Of a stretch of 64,000 bases of DNA, positions 1 to 13,307 are shown piece by piece (position 1 is the stretch's first letter; each line of letters begins with the position of its first letter). The DNA comes from Tetramitus jugosus (Eukaryota; Heterolobosea; Eutetramitea; Acrasida; Vahlkampfiidae), in contig OW569366.1 of assembly GCA_937625935.1 (NCBI GenBank), forward strand, positions 248,001 through 312,000. The letters run 5' to 3'. The notes under the pieces were generated by a model, which was not told the DNA's origin, searched no databases, and saw only the letters and a list, made by a program, of their open reading frames with translations. The translations under genes were made by a program, and so were the position numbers.

Positions 1-3000
1 ATAGATTCAGCATCAAAGTTACGGATTGATCCTAAGAAACCTTTCTCTCCCATCATCTTCTTCGATGGTGTCCACCAATCATCTTCTTTTCGACCAAAAT
101 CATCCGATTTCTTTGCTGGGGGTATTCCCTTCAATATACAAACCACTTTCATCACAGTTTTGACACCCTCTGGAGGATTTTGAAGAGCTCTCACTTCAAC
201 AATATCCTGATCCTTCAAATTTTTGATGGCTTCTTGAGCTCGAACCAAGGCAGGAAGCGCTTTTGCAAGCTGTTCTGCGCAGTATTCTCTAACTTTCTGA
301 TTTTCTTCGTTTTGCTGTTGCATAATCACTTCTTCTGCTTCAACGATTTTTCTTTGATCGTTAGCTTCCTCGGATTCTTGTTTGATATGTAAACTCAATT
401 GTTCATTTTGCTCGGATAATGTAACAAGTTCTGGCTGAAGCTTTTCTAATTCAAGTTGCATTTCAGCCACCTCTTTCTCAGTTTGTGCAATTCGCTCCAG
501 GCCAGTATCATATTTTAGTTTTTCTTGAGTTAGTTCTTCTTCACGAATGGTTGATAGTTTCTCAAAGTTTCCAAGCATATCCAAGTATGTGGTGGGTGTG
601 ACATAATTATGTCTTTTGGTCTTGTACAAAAATTCTTTCGATAACTCAGTTACAGAATTATGGAAGTATACACACACATCTACACATTGTTGTTCCTTTC
701 CTTCAAGAAGGCTAATATTTTTGAAGGAATTTAGAGCTACTGAGTGGAGAGCTTCAGAAGGCCATTCCGAAAACCAATCAATTGTGCAGCAGTTAACCAA
801 GGAAGGAAACATTCTTAGGTAGTTTCTCAAAGAATCTCCGATTGGGCTCATGCACACAACAATATGCAGATTGTTTCTACATCTTTCAACGAACAAATTG
901 TACAAACCAGCAGAAGACTGATCTTTTCCATTCTTTCTCGCTATTGGTCTCAGAATCTCAAAAATTTCCTTCAGTTCGTCAAGTGCAAACAGATTTGGAA
1001 TTTCTCCCGTGTTCAATAGGTTGCTGATATCCTCAAGGAAACCAACATCTTTAATCTGTGTATCAGAAAACAAGAAAACCGTACTCACACCATCTATACC
1101 TGTTTGTCTCAATAAAGCTTTCATTCTATCTTTCCATTCTACTAATCCGAATTTCTTTGTGAGGGTAATCTGATAAAGGCGTAAATCAGCAAGGAAAGTT
1201 GCAAGTTTAGTTAAACTTTGACGGCCACTACCACCTACACCAATCAATAACGCGTTTCCATATGGCTGTGATATAATTCTGCTAATCCTAGAGATGTGAT
1301 CAATTGCAAATTTAAATAGTACCAGATCCATTTTCTGATGTGATGGATTATCGTTATATTCATCGAGAGATCGATTGATCACATAAGTAAGATGATCGAT
1401 ATTATTCACTTCCACATAACTATCATCATTATCTTTGTCCATAAAGCTTGCATACACCAGTACCTTGTTCGGAATCAAGTCTCGGATATCAACATTAAAT
1501 TGAGAGTGTACTATCTGCTTCAATAAAGTGTTGAATTCCGCTCGATCATCACTACTTACTAGACGATCTTGGAACACTCGCATTGATTCGTGACACCACA
1601 ATCGAAGTAATTTGCTCTTCTCACCGATGTGTTTAATGTTCGCTTGACACATTCCCTGGAAAATTTTCGAAAGATCTCTCAAGTTAAAGGTGTAATGAGA
1701 TTTAGCTGGGGTGGGTAGGAATATATTGGCAACAGAATTATACATGTCCAATGAAGCCGCCACAACTTGTTTTCCAAAGCTCATGAGGGTACTTCCACTC
1801 AAGAACCAATTGATAATTTCAGAGAATATTGTTTTAAGTGTTGTGTTGTCGAAAGGAGTGAGACCAATAATATTGAAATGGCGAGTGTAACGTGCGGTCA
1901 CAGGATTTCTTCCACCCCCAGGGGGGCCCATGGCACAAACAAACTGAACATCTACAATATTGGTAAACCCACCTTGTTTGTCGTGTCTATCATACCAACC
2001 ACCATGATCCATAAATTGTCGGAGCAGTTCAATAGGAGGTTGTGCACCGTATTCTTCGAGTGCGGGCAAATTCAAATCATCTACAAATACAACGAGCTTC
2101 TTTCCAATAGGGGCTCCTATTGTACCCTTCTTCCTTCGATCAAACTTACTCTCTAATATGTCCTGAGTTTGATTGGCAGAGGTACGAGCGCTCATATTAA
2201 GAAAATTTGGAACATACTTATCGCGATCCAAACCGTAGAGGAGTCTTTGTTTGATGTACAAAGTTTTTCCTGTACCCGTTAAACCGACAAAGAGAACTGG
2301 TTTTTGGTGAGTGATGAGAGTATCTAGCAAGAATGAGTATCTGGTTGTGTCTGTTGTTGGTACGATGATATCTTGGAATGAAGCTTCCTTTGGAATAGAA
2401 AAAGGAGGAATTGTTTTGAGCCAATCAATCCATTGTCTCTTATTGTTGTCAAATGAGTAGTCGTAAACTGATTCAGAATTTGGAAATGGATTCACAAATT
2501 TGTATGTCGTACTTCCTTCGGTTTCATTCCGCAAATATTTATCGAACAACTTGCGACTTGTTTCATCACCAGTAGCTCCGAATGACCAGACAATTGCAAA
2601 GATAAGTAGTGACTCAACCGTGATTGTTTTGTCTTTTGGTTTAATATTGCCGTATACTTCTTCATTTCTGAATTCATCCAACAAGCTCTCAAATAAGTTT
2701 AACATGGCGTTTGTAAGTGTCATTCTGCTCGTAGCCAAATATTCTTTTACGTTCCGATAGATAAAGTCCAAAAGCTTCGGCACAAGACAATCAAGTATTT
2801 GCCAAATTTGTTGTGTTGTTGCTTTATCTTGGAGTCCAAGAGGTAAATCTCGATTCATCCAAGATTGTACCATGGGTTTCCATCCGATATCACTCGGTTC
2901 CATGTAAACCATACCACAACGACTAACTGTCGCAGGAGAAGCAACAGCTAGATCTTGTACTTCAAATATTAAATTCATACTATCGGACATTTTAACTATT

Positions 3001-6000
3001 TGACCGTTCGGCAAACAAAGTTTCTTATTATCATCTAGCACAGTGTTCATACTTTCAATCCAGATAGCATCCACGGGACCATCAAATATGAGCCACTTTC
3101 TATCGTTATCTTTACTTTCAGAAAATTTTCTGAAGTGAATGGCCAAAATTCCGTCCTTCCATTCTTTTGTTGCTATGTCAGTGCTTCCATAAAGTTGTCC
3201 CATCGTAATCGATTTTGGATTAATCACCTGGATCTGAACCTTTTCCTCCAGTCCTCTTTGGTTCATCATGTCTAATGCGTCGCGAAGAACTCTGTAGCTC
3301 GAGGTTTTTCCAGAAAAGGAGTTACCAACAAGCATCAAACCGTGGCGAACAATAATCATCTCGTATAACTGGATACACTTATCAATGAAGGGTTGAAGTG
3401 GTTGGAGAATTCTTGAGTTGCATGACTCTTCCATGCATTGAATTAGTTCAGAATAGTTTGGTTTGGGTACATTAACTGTTGGAAACAGATCAGAAATGAT
3501 ACCTTCAAACAGTGGTATGTCCTCTGCCAAAAATTTAGGTAGATTGACATCCATAAGAGATCTAAGCATCAATTCATCTTCTCGATCATCTGGATACTGT
3601 TGTTTTAGTGTACCAGCCCTGACAAGTACACTTTTGACTGCTCTCATTCCATAGTCGTAATGATCCTGAGAGGAAAGCTGTTCACTACACAAGCGATATG
3701 TAGCTACAATCTTTCGAGCCAAATTTCTTCCTTCATAGAATCCGTAAGAGAACAAACTAATTTCTGCAATCATGGCGTAATCAGGAATCATCATAGCAAC
3801 AGGTCTAAACAATGTTTTCAAATTATCAGGTAATTCTGATCTTCCAGCATAGCCTGGATTCATCGTAATGAAGATTGCACAGGAGGGATCAATATCAATC
3901 TCGAACCCTTCGAAGAGGAATCGTTTTTGTTTTGCAGCAACAGCCAATTGAATTTGCTGGATCTGTTGTGCAACCACAGAGAGAACCTCAAGCTGAATTC
4001 TATTAAATTCATCGAAACAGGACCATGCTCCACTACTTGCAAGTCCTTTGAAGAACTTTTCCATGCCTTCAGCATCAAGAGTATCAGAACAATTGTAAAC
4101 AACACAAAACTTGGCGATTGCTTTCGCTAAATCCTTTGTTGTTTCCGTCTTGCCTGTGCCTGCAGGTCCTTCTGGGGCTCCACCTTTATGTAGTTGAAGA
4201 GCACCCATTAGAGTTCGGTAACAACGATCAGTAAGCGGTGTGATGACTAATCTTGGAGTGTTACCTAGATATTCATAACCGTATTCAATCTGAGCAGTGA
4301 CCTGTCTCACGATGAGTTGAGGAGGATCTCCTTCCCAATAAAATCTCAACTGAGATTGCCATTCGAAATCAGAAATGTCATTCACCTCCTCTTTAACAAG
4401 GTTAGCCACAACATCTTTTGCGTGTACATCCATTACAACCAGGGCTCCAAGTGTGATGCGTTGAAGAGGAGTTAACTTTCCTCGAACGATATCAATTAAT
4501 TCCTTCATTTGCTTTTCAAGCCGAGTGAGATACTTCTGTATTCCCTTGACACCACCATTTCTAATGGCCTCCTCAACCTCTCTCGTCCAAAACATTTGAC
4601 TCACAGCGAGAACAACTTGACCCTGCCAATCTAGTATCCACTTGGACCTCTTTGTTAAAGCGTAATCAACAATGGCCTTTTCTATCACGTTTCGAACTGA
4701 TGCTTTCATTTCCTTTTCTATCTCCAGTAACCAAAGTTCAACTTTACCAGAGTAGTCATTAGGAACAATATTTCGTGTAAAATCAATTCTCTCCTGCTCC
4801 TTCGACATCATCGCAGTGATTTCCTTGTCATCAGTAAAGTCAAGTTTATCAATACCCTCAAAACATTTACGAAGATGAGGTTGGACTCGGAGAGGATCTT
4901 TCGTTTCGGATAGTATCTCCAAAAGTTCGTCGTCAGCCAAAAAGTAGAACCTGGGAAATTTTCTCCTTTTTGTTTCAAGGTAATCTTTCAAGCCCTTGTG
5001 TATCTCATCGAGCATTTTGTTGTGCTCTTGAAAGTTTTGTAAGAGATTCTCCATCGTCATAACTTCAGTGACGATCTTAGTCTTATTCGCCATATCCATA
5101 ACAGCTCTCCATGATTTATCGACAATATTGAATTTTGTTGCTTCATCTGGTAATTGAGTTGCTATATCCTGGGACGTAAATATAGGTTCGAGGTAGAGAT
5201 ATGCGACCTGACACAATATCCATTGATCTAAGATATCTTGACGATCAAGAAGCTTTCTCTCCCAGGATATCACATCGAGTTCAATCTCCTTAACATACGG
5301 AGAAGAACGCATTGATTGAGTAAGTACGATATGTTCATCTAGCATCGTCTGTAGATCATCAAGTTCGACAAGCTTCCATGTTGTACCGTATTTTCCTAAC
5401 TGGAACGCTACAGCCTTCCATGAATCCTCCATCTCCTGTAAACCTCTTGTAATTTTTAATTCCTGACTTGCAAAAGCCGATATCTCTTGGATTTGAGCCA
5501 AATAAGTATCCAAATTCATATCAAGTAAGTCTCTGAAGGTTAAATTGTTGGTATCGATTGGTTTTCCTACCAGAGCAGATATTTTTTGCCAATGTCTACC
5601 TCTGAGACCATCATTTCTCAAGGCTGTGATCAGAGGGATATGCTTCTTAAAATCTGCCAATTTTTTCCTCAAATTGGTTGCAACCTGTTTTGGTCCGGAG
5701 TCAGCCAACTTTTTCTCCAACTTTTTCAAGGTATCAAACCAAGTAAGGGCATTTGTCTCCACTTCAGTGGGATTTAGAAGTTTGAATTGCCCATCCATCC
5801 ATTCTGGATACCGCTGAGACTCCTGGTAGGCAATAGTCCAAAGGCTCTCAGTTGGTTCGAAAGCCTCAGCGAGTTCTGTCAACTTGATAAACTCGGTTTG
5901 CTTCCAGTTAAACATTCTCTCGCGATTGTTGTATTGCTGAGCTTTACTTTTGGCATCAGCAATCTTTTGATGCATGTCCTGAATTTTTTGATAGTATTCC

Positions 6001-9000
6001 TCCACATATTCGATATCATCAAACATCGCGAAATCAAACATCTCTCGCGAATATTTGTCGATATCTTCGACAAGAGTAGCCAATGATTCAGTGAGTTCAT
6101 CCATAAATTTTCTCTTATCTTCCTCCAACCGAATATTGCTATCCTGAAGAACAGCATACACCTTCTTTGGCCATCCATATGTTTCAATGTATGTTCTGAA
6201 ATGCTCTTCGCTAGTATTGTAAGAAAATTCATTCAATAACTTAAAATTCTCTTGAACAACACCAAATCGAGACTGTAAAGCTTCAATATCGAGTGATACT
6301 TTCATAAGATAATCCTTGAGCTCTGCAAGCTCTTCAGCATTCTGAGGTACGACTTGAATCTTCTCGTATACCACCTCGAAGGCTTCCCGGATAGCATTAC
6401 ATTCATTCGTGCCCTTCTCTGACAACTTTCTTAGCAAAGTGTTTGCTGTGCCAAGAGTACTACTCACGCAAACATCCTTTATGTGTCCACACTCCACTAG
6501 AAATAGATTAAACTTAACTTCATCGAGCGATTTGTGCTGAATTTTTTGAGCTGCATCATACAACTTTCTTAATTCTTCTCTTAACTTGTCTAAAGACATA
6601 TTATCTGACAAGAAGTTTGTTGTATACTCCTCAATATCGTAGGACAGGAAAACTTCAAACTCTTTGAACATATCTAGTAATTGTTTAGGTCCAATCATAT
6701 TATCGTTGATAATCTTCTCACATATACTCCACGCAGATTGTGTGATAGGGTCATCCTTCTTCAGATTTGGAAGGATATAATCACGTTCATCGAGAGTCAA
6801 AAGAGGGAATAGTTTGGGACCTACACCAGGAATGGTATCTGTATCATCTAAAACATTGTCAAACATATATTTTATCGTCTCGGATACTGTGTCCATAGAA
6901 GGACGTAATTCGCATTTCTTATTGTTCACAACTACCTCAAGGGAAAACAATGGTGTTTTACCATTAACATCCAAAGGCATCAACTTTTCGCTTTCATCAA
7001 CTTGAAACTGCTCCATAAAAGTTGCAAAACCCTGAAGCGCTTGCCGCGACATATCCCTCAACTGGAAGGACATAATAAGGTTAATTAGTCTCAAAACTCG
7101 GTACAATCGTCGACCCTTAAATCTCTCGATATCATCTTCGTAAAAGTTATTGGATCCATTTAAACCATTCTGAACGACTGTTGTCGCCTTCGAAGACCAA
7201 TCATCTTTTAACTTATTTGCTATTCTTGTTATAGTCTTATTCTGTAGATTACTCCAATCCTCCAGCTTACATGGAAGAGATAGTTCCTCCATAACAATGT
7301 CTATCATCTTATCATCCTTGAATATTCTAATCTGCTCGTGGACTGTCCTTAACGTATCAATCAGCTCTCTGTGGGAATAGAAAATGTGTTTGTCTATATA
7401 CTCTCTGATACCATTAAAGTCATATTGAGGGATGCTGATAACACCTGAATAAGGGGCTCTTGTTTGTCGTTTCGGCTCAGGTAGATCCAAATCCGAACAT
7501 TTCTCTCTCTCCAATGGATGTTGCATAAAATACTCAAATATCGAAAGTTTCACACCACTTGAATAATTTTCTTTCATTTCAGCAACTCCTTCCTCGATTA
7601 TATCCAAGTGTTTGACAGGAAATTCAGACGCCACTAAACTCAAAATTCGATCGACCTGATCTTCGCTAATCGAGGAAACCTCCGCATTATCAACTTTGTC
7701 AACTTGAAGCATGTACCTTTCCTGTCTTTCGTGATGAATTCGACGAATCATGGCCATCCTTATTCGCTGTTTAAATAGTGTCCAATCTTCATCATCGAAA
7801 CATAGATTTAATCGCTTCACATATTTAGTTTGTTGATTCAACTCCCACTCAATTAGATATGTCGAATTCTCATCTTCATAATCTAACACGCGACATGGTT
7901 GCCATGAATACTCTTTGCCATCAAAAAAGTTAGACTTCGCTCTAGTCCCTCCAGTATCCTTTCCTAGCGCAACCCATTTATTGGGAGTGTATAATTCACC
8001 CTCTTCACCATCGAATAACTCCAATGGCAAAAATTTACTACTTCCAATGTCAATATCTTGATCACTGTGATGAAGAATGGGGTTAAATAATACGACCATA
8101 AAACTAAATGTTGAACAATAGTACATACTCACTCAAAATAATTTCTTTTTCATGATCATCGAATTCCTTGCTAACTATAACAGTCATATTCTTATTTTGG
8201 AATGGTTTGGGCTTTGCAACCATGGAATTGGATGATGTTTCCATTTTGTTCATATAGGAGTTTGACTCTTTAATGTACGTAATCGAGTCAATATCAACAC
8301 TCACTGCATCAAAGCTGTTTTTTACTAAATGGAACGGTTAGAATCTCAGTGAGAATATTGATGTAACAAAGAATGCAAGACATACATGAAAAGGCTCGTG
8401 CTTTTAACTTGACAGGCGTCAATCCTTCACAACTCGGTGTGTACAGCGCTCCTATTCTCTCGCTAGGAGAAGGTTTGACATCAACATTGATTTTTTCTTT
8501 CAGTTTAGTAGTATTTACACTCTCTGAAGTAGACATAACTGCTGTAGACATATCCACTGTTTCTCCTCTTTCATTGGAAAATGTGGAATTCGAACGCATT
8601 TCGATGGGAGAGGATCCTTTTTGGAACTTTTTCAACACACCAGGAATTGTCAATTTCGTTATTTTCAGTTTGTTTACATCTCCTCTTACAGAGTATGAAT
8701 TCGGTCGCGTGCTCTATAAGCAATTTAAGTTATTACTCTGTCTAAACAATATTGTCAATATAATGAACGAAATGAAAAACATACATCTAAAGAAGTCATT
8801 TTTGGAGCAGCTGGTGCCTTGTTGGAATGATGTTTCTTTAATCTTTCATACATTCTGTAACCAGTTTCTCTCATTTTCTTATCTTTACCAGTATACCCCT
8901 CCTGTTTGTGTGTCAATGATGTCAGTGTGTGAATGAGGCCGAAAGAAAAGTCTACTATGGTCACAGAGCAATTGGAAACATACCAGAAATTCAGTGGGGA

Positions 9001-9043
9001 CTGGCTCAATAATATTAGCAATACTGTCATCCACAAAGCTCAT
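1..9043 (-). CDS. Axonemal dynein heavy chain, single-headed inner-arm type (C-terminal part outside window)
   Basis: Motor subunit of axonemal dynein, which slides outer-doublet microtubules in the flagellum. Five exons: 8984-9043, 8785-8901, 8386-8713, 8129-8324 and 8103 to 1. Every donor is GTATGT and all phases join, giving about 2,930 residues here. The tail fills roughly residues 1-1500. P-loops follow in order: AAA1 GPAGTGKTET (4140-4169, residue ~1545), AAA2 GNSFSGKT (3303-3326), AAA3 GLTGTGKT (2262-2285) and AAA4 GVGGSGRQS (1216-1241). The coiled-coil stalk follows (about 620-200), then the start of the microtubule-binding domain (180-1, NPPEGVKTVMKVVCILKG). AAA5 and AAA6 lie beyond the left edge. 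The tail length and a W..C.VLDY segment near residue 300 recall DNAH1-type inner-arm dyneins; this paralogue call is from memory and tentative. The family call is very secure. Confidence 0.95.
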
Positions 9044-9421
9044 GTTTGATGTCAATAAATTACATAAGGTGCCTGAACTTCAGGCCGTTCAGAGATGCTA
9101 TTGTGTTTGAATATTTTGCCGCGAATTGTAGACCGAAACTGCCCGCGAAAATTTTTTCTTGGCGCCATGAATCATTTCCCCGAATTTGCAATTCCCAACC
9201 TGATTTCTTCAAACTGGTTGTGAGATCTGTTTCCCTTTTTCTGCGTTCATATTACAGTGCACTTTTTGTTTGTTTCCTGATTTGGTACTTGTTGTGAATT
9301 ACAGTAACTGCGGGAATGATACTGTTTTTCTCTGTTGGTGCCCAGAAAATCAGAAACTCGTGTGAAATCCTGGTTGGTGTAGTTTCTGGGTTCGTCGAAA
9401 AAAACAAAACAACCCTAAAAA
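9044..9421. promoter_or_regulatory. Divergent promoter region between dynein and the membrane-protein gene
   Basis: A 378-bp gene-free stretch separates two start codons that face away from each other, so it must hold both promoters. I see no convincing TATA box or other named element. It is richer in G+C near 9120-9190 than at its ends. Confidence 0.4.
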
Positions 9422-10534
9422 ATGTCTTCTTCTTCGTCATCCAACACTGCACCTCTACTCCACTCCTCTACAAGCTCCTCTCCCCTATCACCACACAAAT
9501 TACTCAAGAAAAAACCCAAATGGGAACTCAATAAGCTGGGTGTCCTGTTCTTGTTGTTGGCTCTCATACAGGCATTGGCAGTGATTGGTGGCACCATTGC
9601 CAACATGGTGCTCAATTCTATGCAACCCAGTCCATCCTACAGTTCCTACTTTCTGTCCAGTGTGTTGATTGTCATCATGATCAGTATGACGTACTTTGCA
9701 TTCGACAGTGTCTTGTTTGAGAATTCGTTTGAGTTGCTGGGATTCACCGTTGCGAGTCTTGTCATGTTTATTCGACTCATTTATGGAATTGTCAATGTAT
9801 TGACAGAGACGAATAATCACAAGACAATGGCAACAACAACAGCAACATATAAGCTTCCTCGTTCTCACGTGTCTGTTCTGGTCACGTCATCCATTGTCCT
9901 ATTTATTCAATTGACTCAATTCTTGTTGTTGATACCGTTGCAAAAGAGTTTTGGTTGGAGATCGTATCGATTGATTGGAACAGATGATAGTCTCATTCGC
10001 AGATATCGCATCTACAACTTCTTCTTGGCATGTATCAAGATTGATACACTGTTGTCAGTGTTGGTGCTCATGATGGGTCTGTTCTTTGTCGAGTTTGACT
10101 ATTGGTTGAGTTATGTGGGAGTGGGTGCAGGTATGGCAGTGTCTCTGTTGTCTATTCCCTTGTTGATTGTGGGTGTGCGGTTCGAAAAGGTTGTAATTGT
10201 GGTGCTGTGGTGCGTCTGGGCTCCTGCACTGCCTGGTTATCTCATTTACAAGGTGATTGTCTTTTGGATCCACAAGGGTCACATCCATCAATGGAATGGC
10301 TCGACGTTGAACGATACGGACCTTGTGATTGTGTTGACCATTTTGTCCATTTGCACAATTATGATGCGTGTATTGCTATGGATTGTCACTGTGATTGCCA
10401 CGTTGAACTTTGGTTATGGACTCAAGGACATTCACAAGAGAGCCAAGGACAAGGTCGAGAAGGTGAATGATGCACAAGGGTGGCACCTTGGACCTAACGG
10501 TGAGATCATCTTTGAAGGTGACAATAGTGAATAA
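9422..10534 (+). CDS. Polytopic membrane protein, about eight transmembrane segments, function unknown
   Basis: A 370-residue single-exon gene starting at the first ATG, preceded by an A-rich stretch. The N-terminal ~35 residues are Ser-rich and polar, with a basic patch (KLLKKKPK). Hydrophobic segments follow at about 38-60, 75-95, 103-125, 147-170, 200-222, 228-250, 253-280 and 300-335. A short charged C-terminal tail (DIHKRAKDKVEKV) ends the protein, which suggests an even number of spans with both ends in the cytosol. No signal peptide, catalytic motif or cysteine pattern is visible. I do not recognise the family. It is transcribed away from the dynein gene and converges on the acid phosphatase gene. 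Clean coding structure makes it a real gene. Confidence 0.85.
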   Translation: MSSSSSSNTAPLLHSSTSSSPLSPHKLLKKKPKWELNKLGVLFLLLALIQALAVIGGTIANMVLNSMQPSPSYSSYFLSSVLIVIMISMTYFAFDSVLFENSFELLGFTVASLVMFIRLIYGIVNVLTETNNHKTMATTTATYKLPRSHVSVLVTSSIVLFIQLTQFLLLIPLQKSFGWRSYRLIGTDDSLIRRYRIYNFFLACIKIDTLLSVLVLMMGLFFVEFDYWLSYVGVGAGMAVSLLSIPLLIVGVRFEKVVIVVLWCVWAPALPGYLIYKVIVFWIHKGHIHQWNGSTLNDTDLVIVLTILSICTIMMRVLLWIVTVIATLNFGYGLKDIHKRAKDKVEKVNDAQGWHLGPNGEIIFEGDNSE

Positions 10535-10751
10535 ACATGGTTCCATGTATTTCAACAATAAACTTGTTGCTGAAGCAAAAGATTCGAATGAAATAGTGTA
10601 GATGAAATCAATCTCTCTTTCGCCATTCTCTGAGAAGTTGAGTTCTCCTCGCTCTAACATTAATGACTGCTCAGTTAGAAGTTTCGGACAAATTGGAGCA
10701 GCAAAAGAGACAGAAGAAAGAAAACATATATAACCCTTGTGCATTATTTAT

Positions 10752-12434
10752 TTATTCAGTGGTGACAGTCTTTCGAACTCGATGGGACAAGCATTGGGCT
10801 TGGAAGTTTTCAGGTTTCACATCCGCACAAATCTTCTTGAAAGCATCGTATGAACAGAAGTGAGATGATGCACCAGGCAGCAACAGGGGCATGCCATTAA
10901 AGATTGCGCGAACAAAATGTTGACTGGTTTGCTTGTTTCTCCACAGTTCGAAGGACACATGAGAACCGACCATTGGCCATTCCTTGATCTGATCAATGGC
11001 GCCCACTGCACTCAGAATAGGAAGAATCGTGGTATCGTGACCAAAGTACAGTTCCATTGGCTTATTCTTCAACAACGAAGAGGAATGTGGATAAGAGGCA
11101 TGAGAGATGGCATGATCCATGTTACCGACAAGCTCGTGCAAGAAGAGACCAACAGAGAGTGATGTCAGTTCTTTACCGTTGGCATGATCAATTGCAAACA
11201 TTCGATTGGCAGCTTCAGACACGACACTGGCAACCTTTGTCACATGTTGTGTCTTAATACCATTGGGCAATGGCTTTCCATGGAAGAGATACATTTGAAA
11301 TCCATTGTGCAATGCTTCTAATGTGGGAATGGAACCGTTGCCTTCACCGCTGTGAGTCACACTGATTGTGGCATCGCTTGGCAAATGGAAAATGTCCTTG
11401 AGTTGTAGTCTCAATTCGGCCACATCAGGTCTCTCATCCAATGATTGCAAGAATTGATCCTTGTCTTTCATTTCTCTCAACAAGTGACCAATCTTGGGAC
11501 AGATGCGCGTATTGGGATACATGTTCTCCAATGTGTACTCGTACTTGTAAATGATGGGTGGTACGAACAAGAGGTTGGAAGAAACGACTGTTTGGAGACT
11601 TCCATATTTTGAAGATTGTTCTTGTTGTTGTTGTTCTTGCTTGGTCGTTGCCATCATCAAATGATTCAACAAGCCAGTCAAGAAACCTTGTGCACTCTGT
11701 TCTGTTCTTCTAGGAGCCACATCAGTCGTTCTCACAAACATGAACTGATTCAAATCAATCCATTTTTGATTCTTACTCGTACCCTTGTTGTTGTTGTTGT
11801 AATGACTCATGTGAGATTGAATCCATGAACCATATCTCTGTGCATACTCGTGACCAATCTCTTCCATTTGCTTCATTCCCTCCATGGTCAACTGTCCTCT
11901 CATACAAGTGCCCAACAAGTGTTGTTCATTGGGTACGACCATGGTTTGAAACTTGTGAAAAATACCTCTACCACCTCTACGACTGCTCTCCATACCACCA
12001 TGATTTTCGTCTTCAGCTGCTTCTGCTTCTTCATCATGTGATGATTGTTTCATCATGGATGATCGAATCAATGTTTCAAATGGTTCACAATTATCCCACA
12101 CAATTCTCTCATCTACCACTGTATGATCACCACCACTATTACCATCATCATGTCGATTCATCAATGATATTCTTGTTCTTGGAATTTCTCCGATGGGTGT
12201 TCTGGCACCGTGTCTGAATATGGATTGTACTTTGATCAGTTCCATGATGGATGATGATTGATCTTTGTCGTCGTCATCATCATCATCATCATCATCACTA
12301 CTCTTCTCTTCTTCATCACCATCCCCATCAGCAGTGAATGACTCTGCTCCTAATTTTGGTTTCGATTGAGCCGAGATGGCAATTGCTGCAATGAAACTCA
12401 CTGTACAGGCTTTAAGCATCCATCTTTTATTCAT
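10752..12434 (-). CDS. Secreted or lysosomal histidine acid phosphatase
   Basis: Branch-2 histidine phosphatase that hydrolyses phosphomonoesters through a phosphohistidine intermediate. Single exon, 560 residues. It starts with a signal peptide (MNKRWMLKACTVSFIAAIAISA). A run of ten aspartates follows, then the catalytic RHGARTP motif at about residue 73. The proton-donor HD lies in FGHDTTI at about residue 463. The length is somewhat above the usual ~400-450, owing to the acidic stretch and Gln- and Asn-rich insertions. Entry to the secretory pathway implies a lysosomal, phagosomal or extracellular place of action. The closest animal relatives by memory are prostatic/lysosomal acid phosphatase and the 2-phosphoxylose phosphatase group; the substrate cannot be read from sequence. 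Confidence 0.9.
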   Translation of the reverse strand: MNKRWMLKACTVSFIAAIAISAQSKPKLGAESFTADGDGDEEEKSSDDDDDDDDDDKDQSSSIMELIKVQSIFRHGARTPIGEIPRTRISLMNRHDDGNSGGDHTVVDERIVWDNCEPFETLIRSSMMKQSSHDEEAEAAEDENHGGMESSRRGGRGIFHKFQTMVVPNEQHLLGTCMRGQLTMEGMKQMEEIGHEYAQRYGSWIQSHMSHYNNNNKGTSKNQKWIDLNQFMFVRTTDVAPRRTEQSAQGFLTGLLNHLMMATTKQEQQQQEQSSKYGSLQTVVSSNLLFVPPIIYKYEYTLENMYPNTRICPKIGHLLREMKDKDQFLQSLDERPDVAELRLQLKDIFHLPSDATISVTHSGEGNGSIPTLEALHNGFQMYLFHGKPLPNGIKTQHVTKVASVVSEAANRMFAIDHANGKELTSLSVGLFLHELVGNMDHAISHASYPHSSSLLKNKPMELYFGHDTTILPILSAVGAIDQIKEWPMVGSHVSFELWRNKQTSQHFVRAIFNGMPLLLPGASSHFCSYDAFKKICADVKPENFQAQCLSHRVRKTVTTE

Positions 12435-12568
12435 GATCGTTACTACTATGGTTATGATGTACGAGTGACTATGACGATCCTTGTTTGATGTGCGTTTTCT
12501 CTCTTGTTGTTGAAGTTTTTCCGGAACACGGAGAATAACAAATACAACGCGGTGATGGGAGCATGTTT

Positions 12569-13276
12569 TTATTCTGACAATTCACTATTGCTACTGCTGA
12601 TACTTTCGACAACTGCGGGCAATGTCGTAAAATAGTGTGATGCAAACAATTTGACAATCTCATCATCCATTTGTGCATAGTGCTGTATTTTGGTGACTGG
12701 TTTGGGATCCAAGTCCACCACACCCAATCGATAATTCATTTTCATTTCGTTGCTATTGTTGTCCCACACAAATGTCATCATGATGGAACAATCTTTGGCA
12801 CATTGGGCAATGAGAAAGTTTCGAATGACATGCAATGCCAGTGCTTCATCTTGTTTGCACTTTTCAATAATGTTGTCCTGATAGAGAGCAGTATTGAATT
12901 GTGGCCTTGGAGGTGAAGATATTAATGATGATACTGATGATGACCATCGATGACAAACAAAATTATTATTCTTCAATTCGAGTAAATCAGATTGAATCTG
13001 TTGAACAATTTGTTCAATCATATCGCCAGTGTCGTCTTTCTCATTAGTAGTAGATGAGAATGGAAATAGCTTTTCATGGATATCATTGATTGAATATTGA
13101 TTGATAGATGATGATAGTAATTGATTGAGAATTGTGTGAATCACTTGAACATCATACACGTCCAACAATTGTACGCGTTGCAAGTATTGCAGAACTTTTG
13201 AGTCTTTTAAACAGTGCATGATTTGATTGAGAAAACGATCCAACAACAATGAGTGCTCTTGCAATGATGATTGATC

Positions 13277-13307
<31 letters not shown>
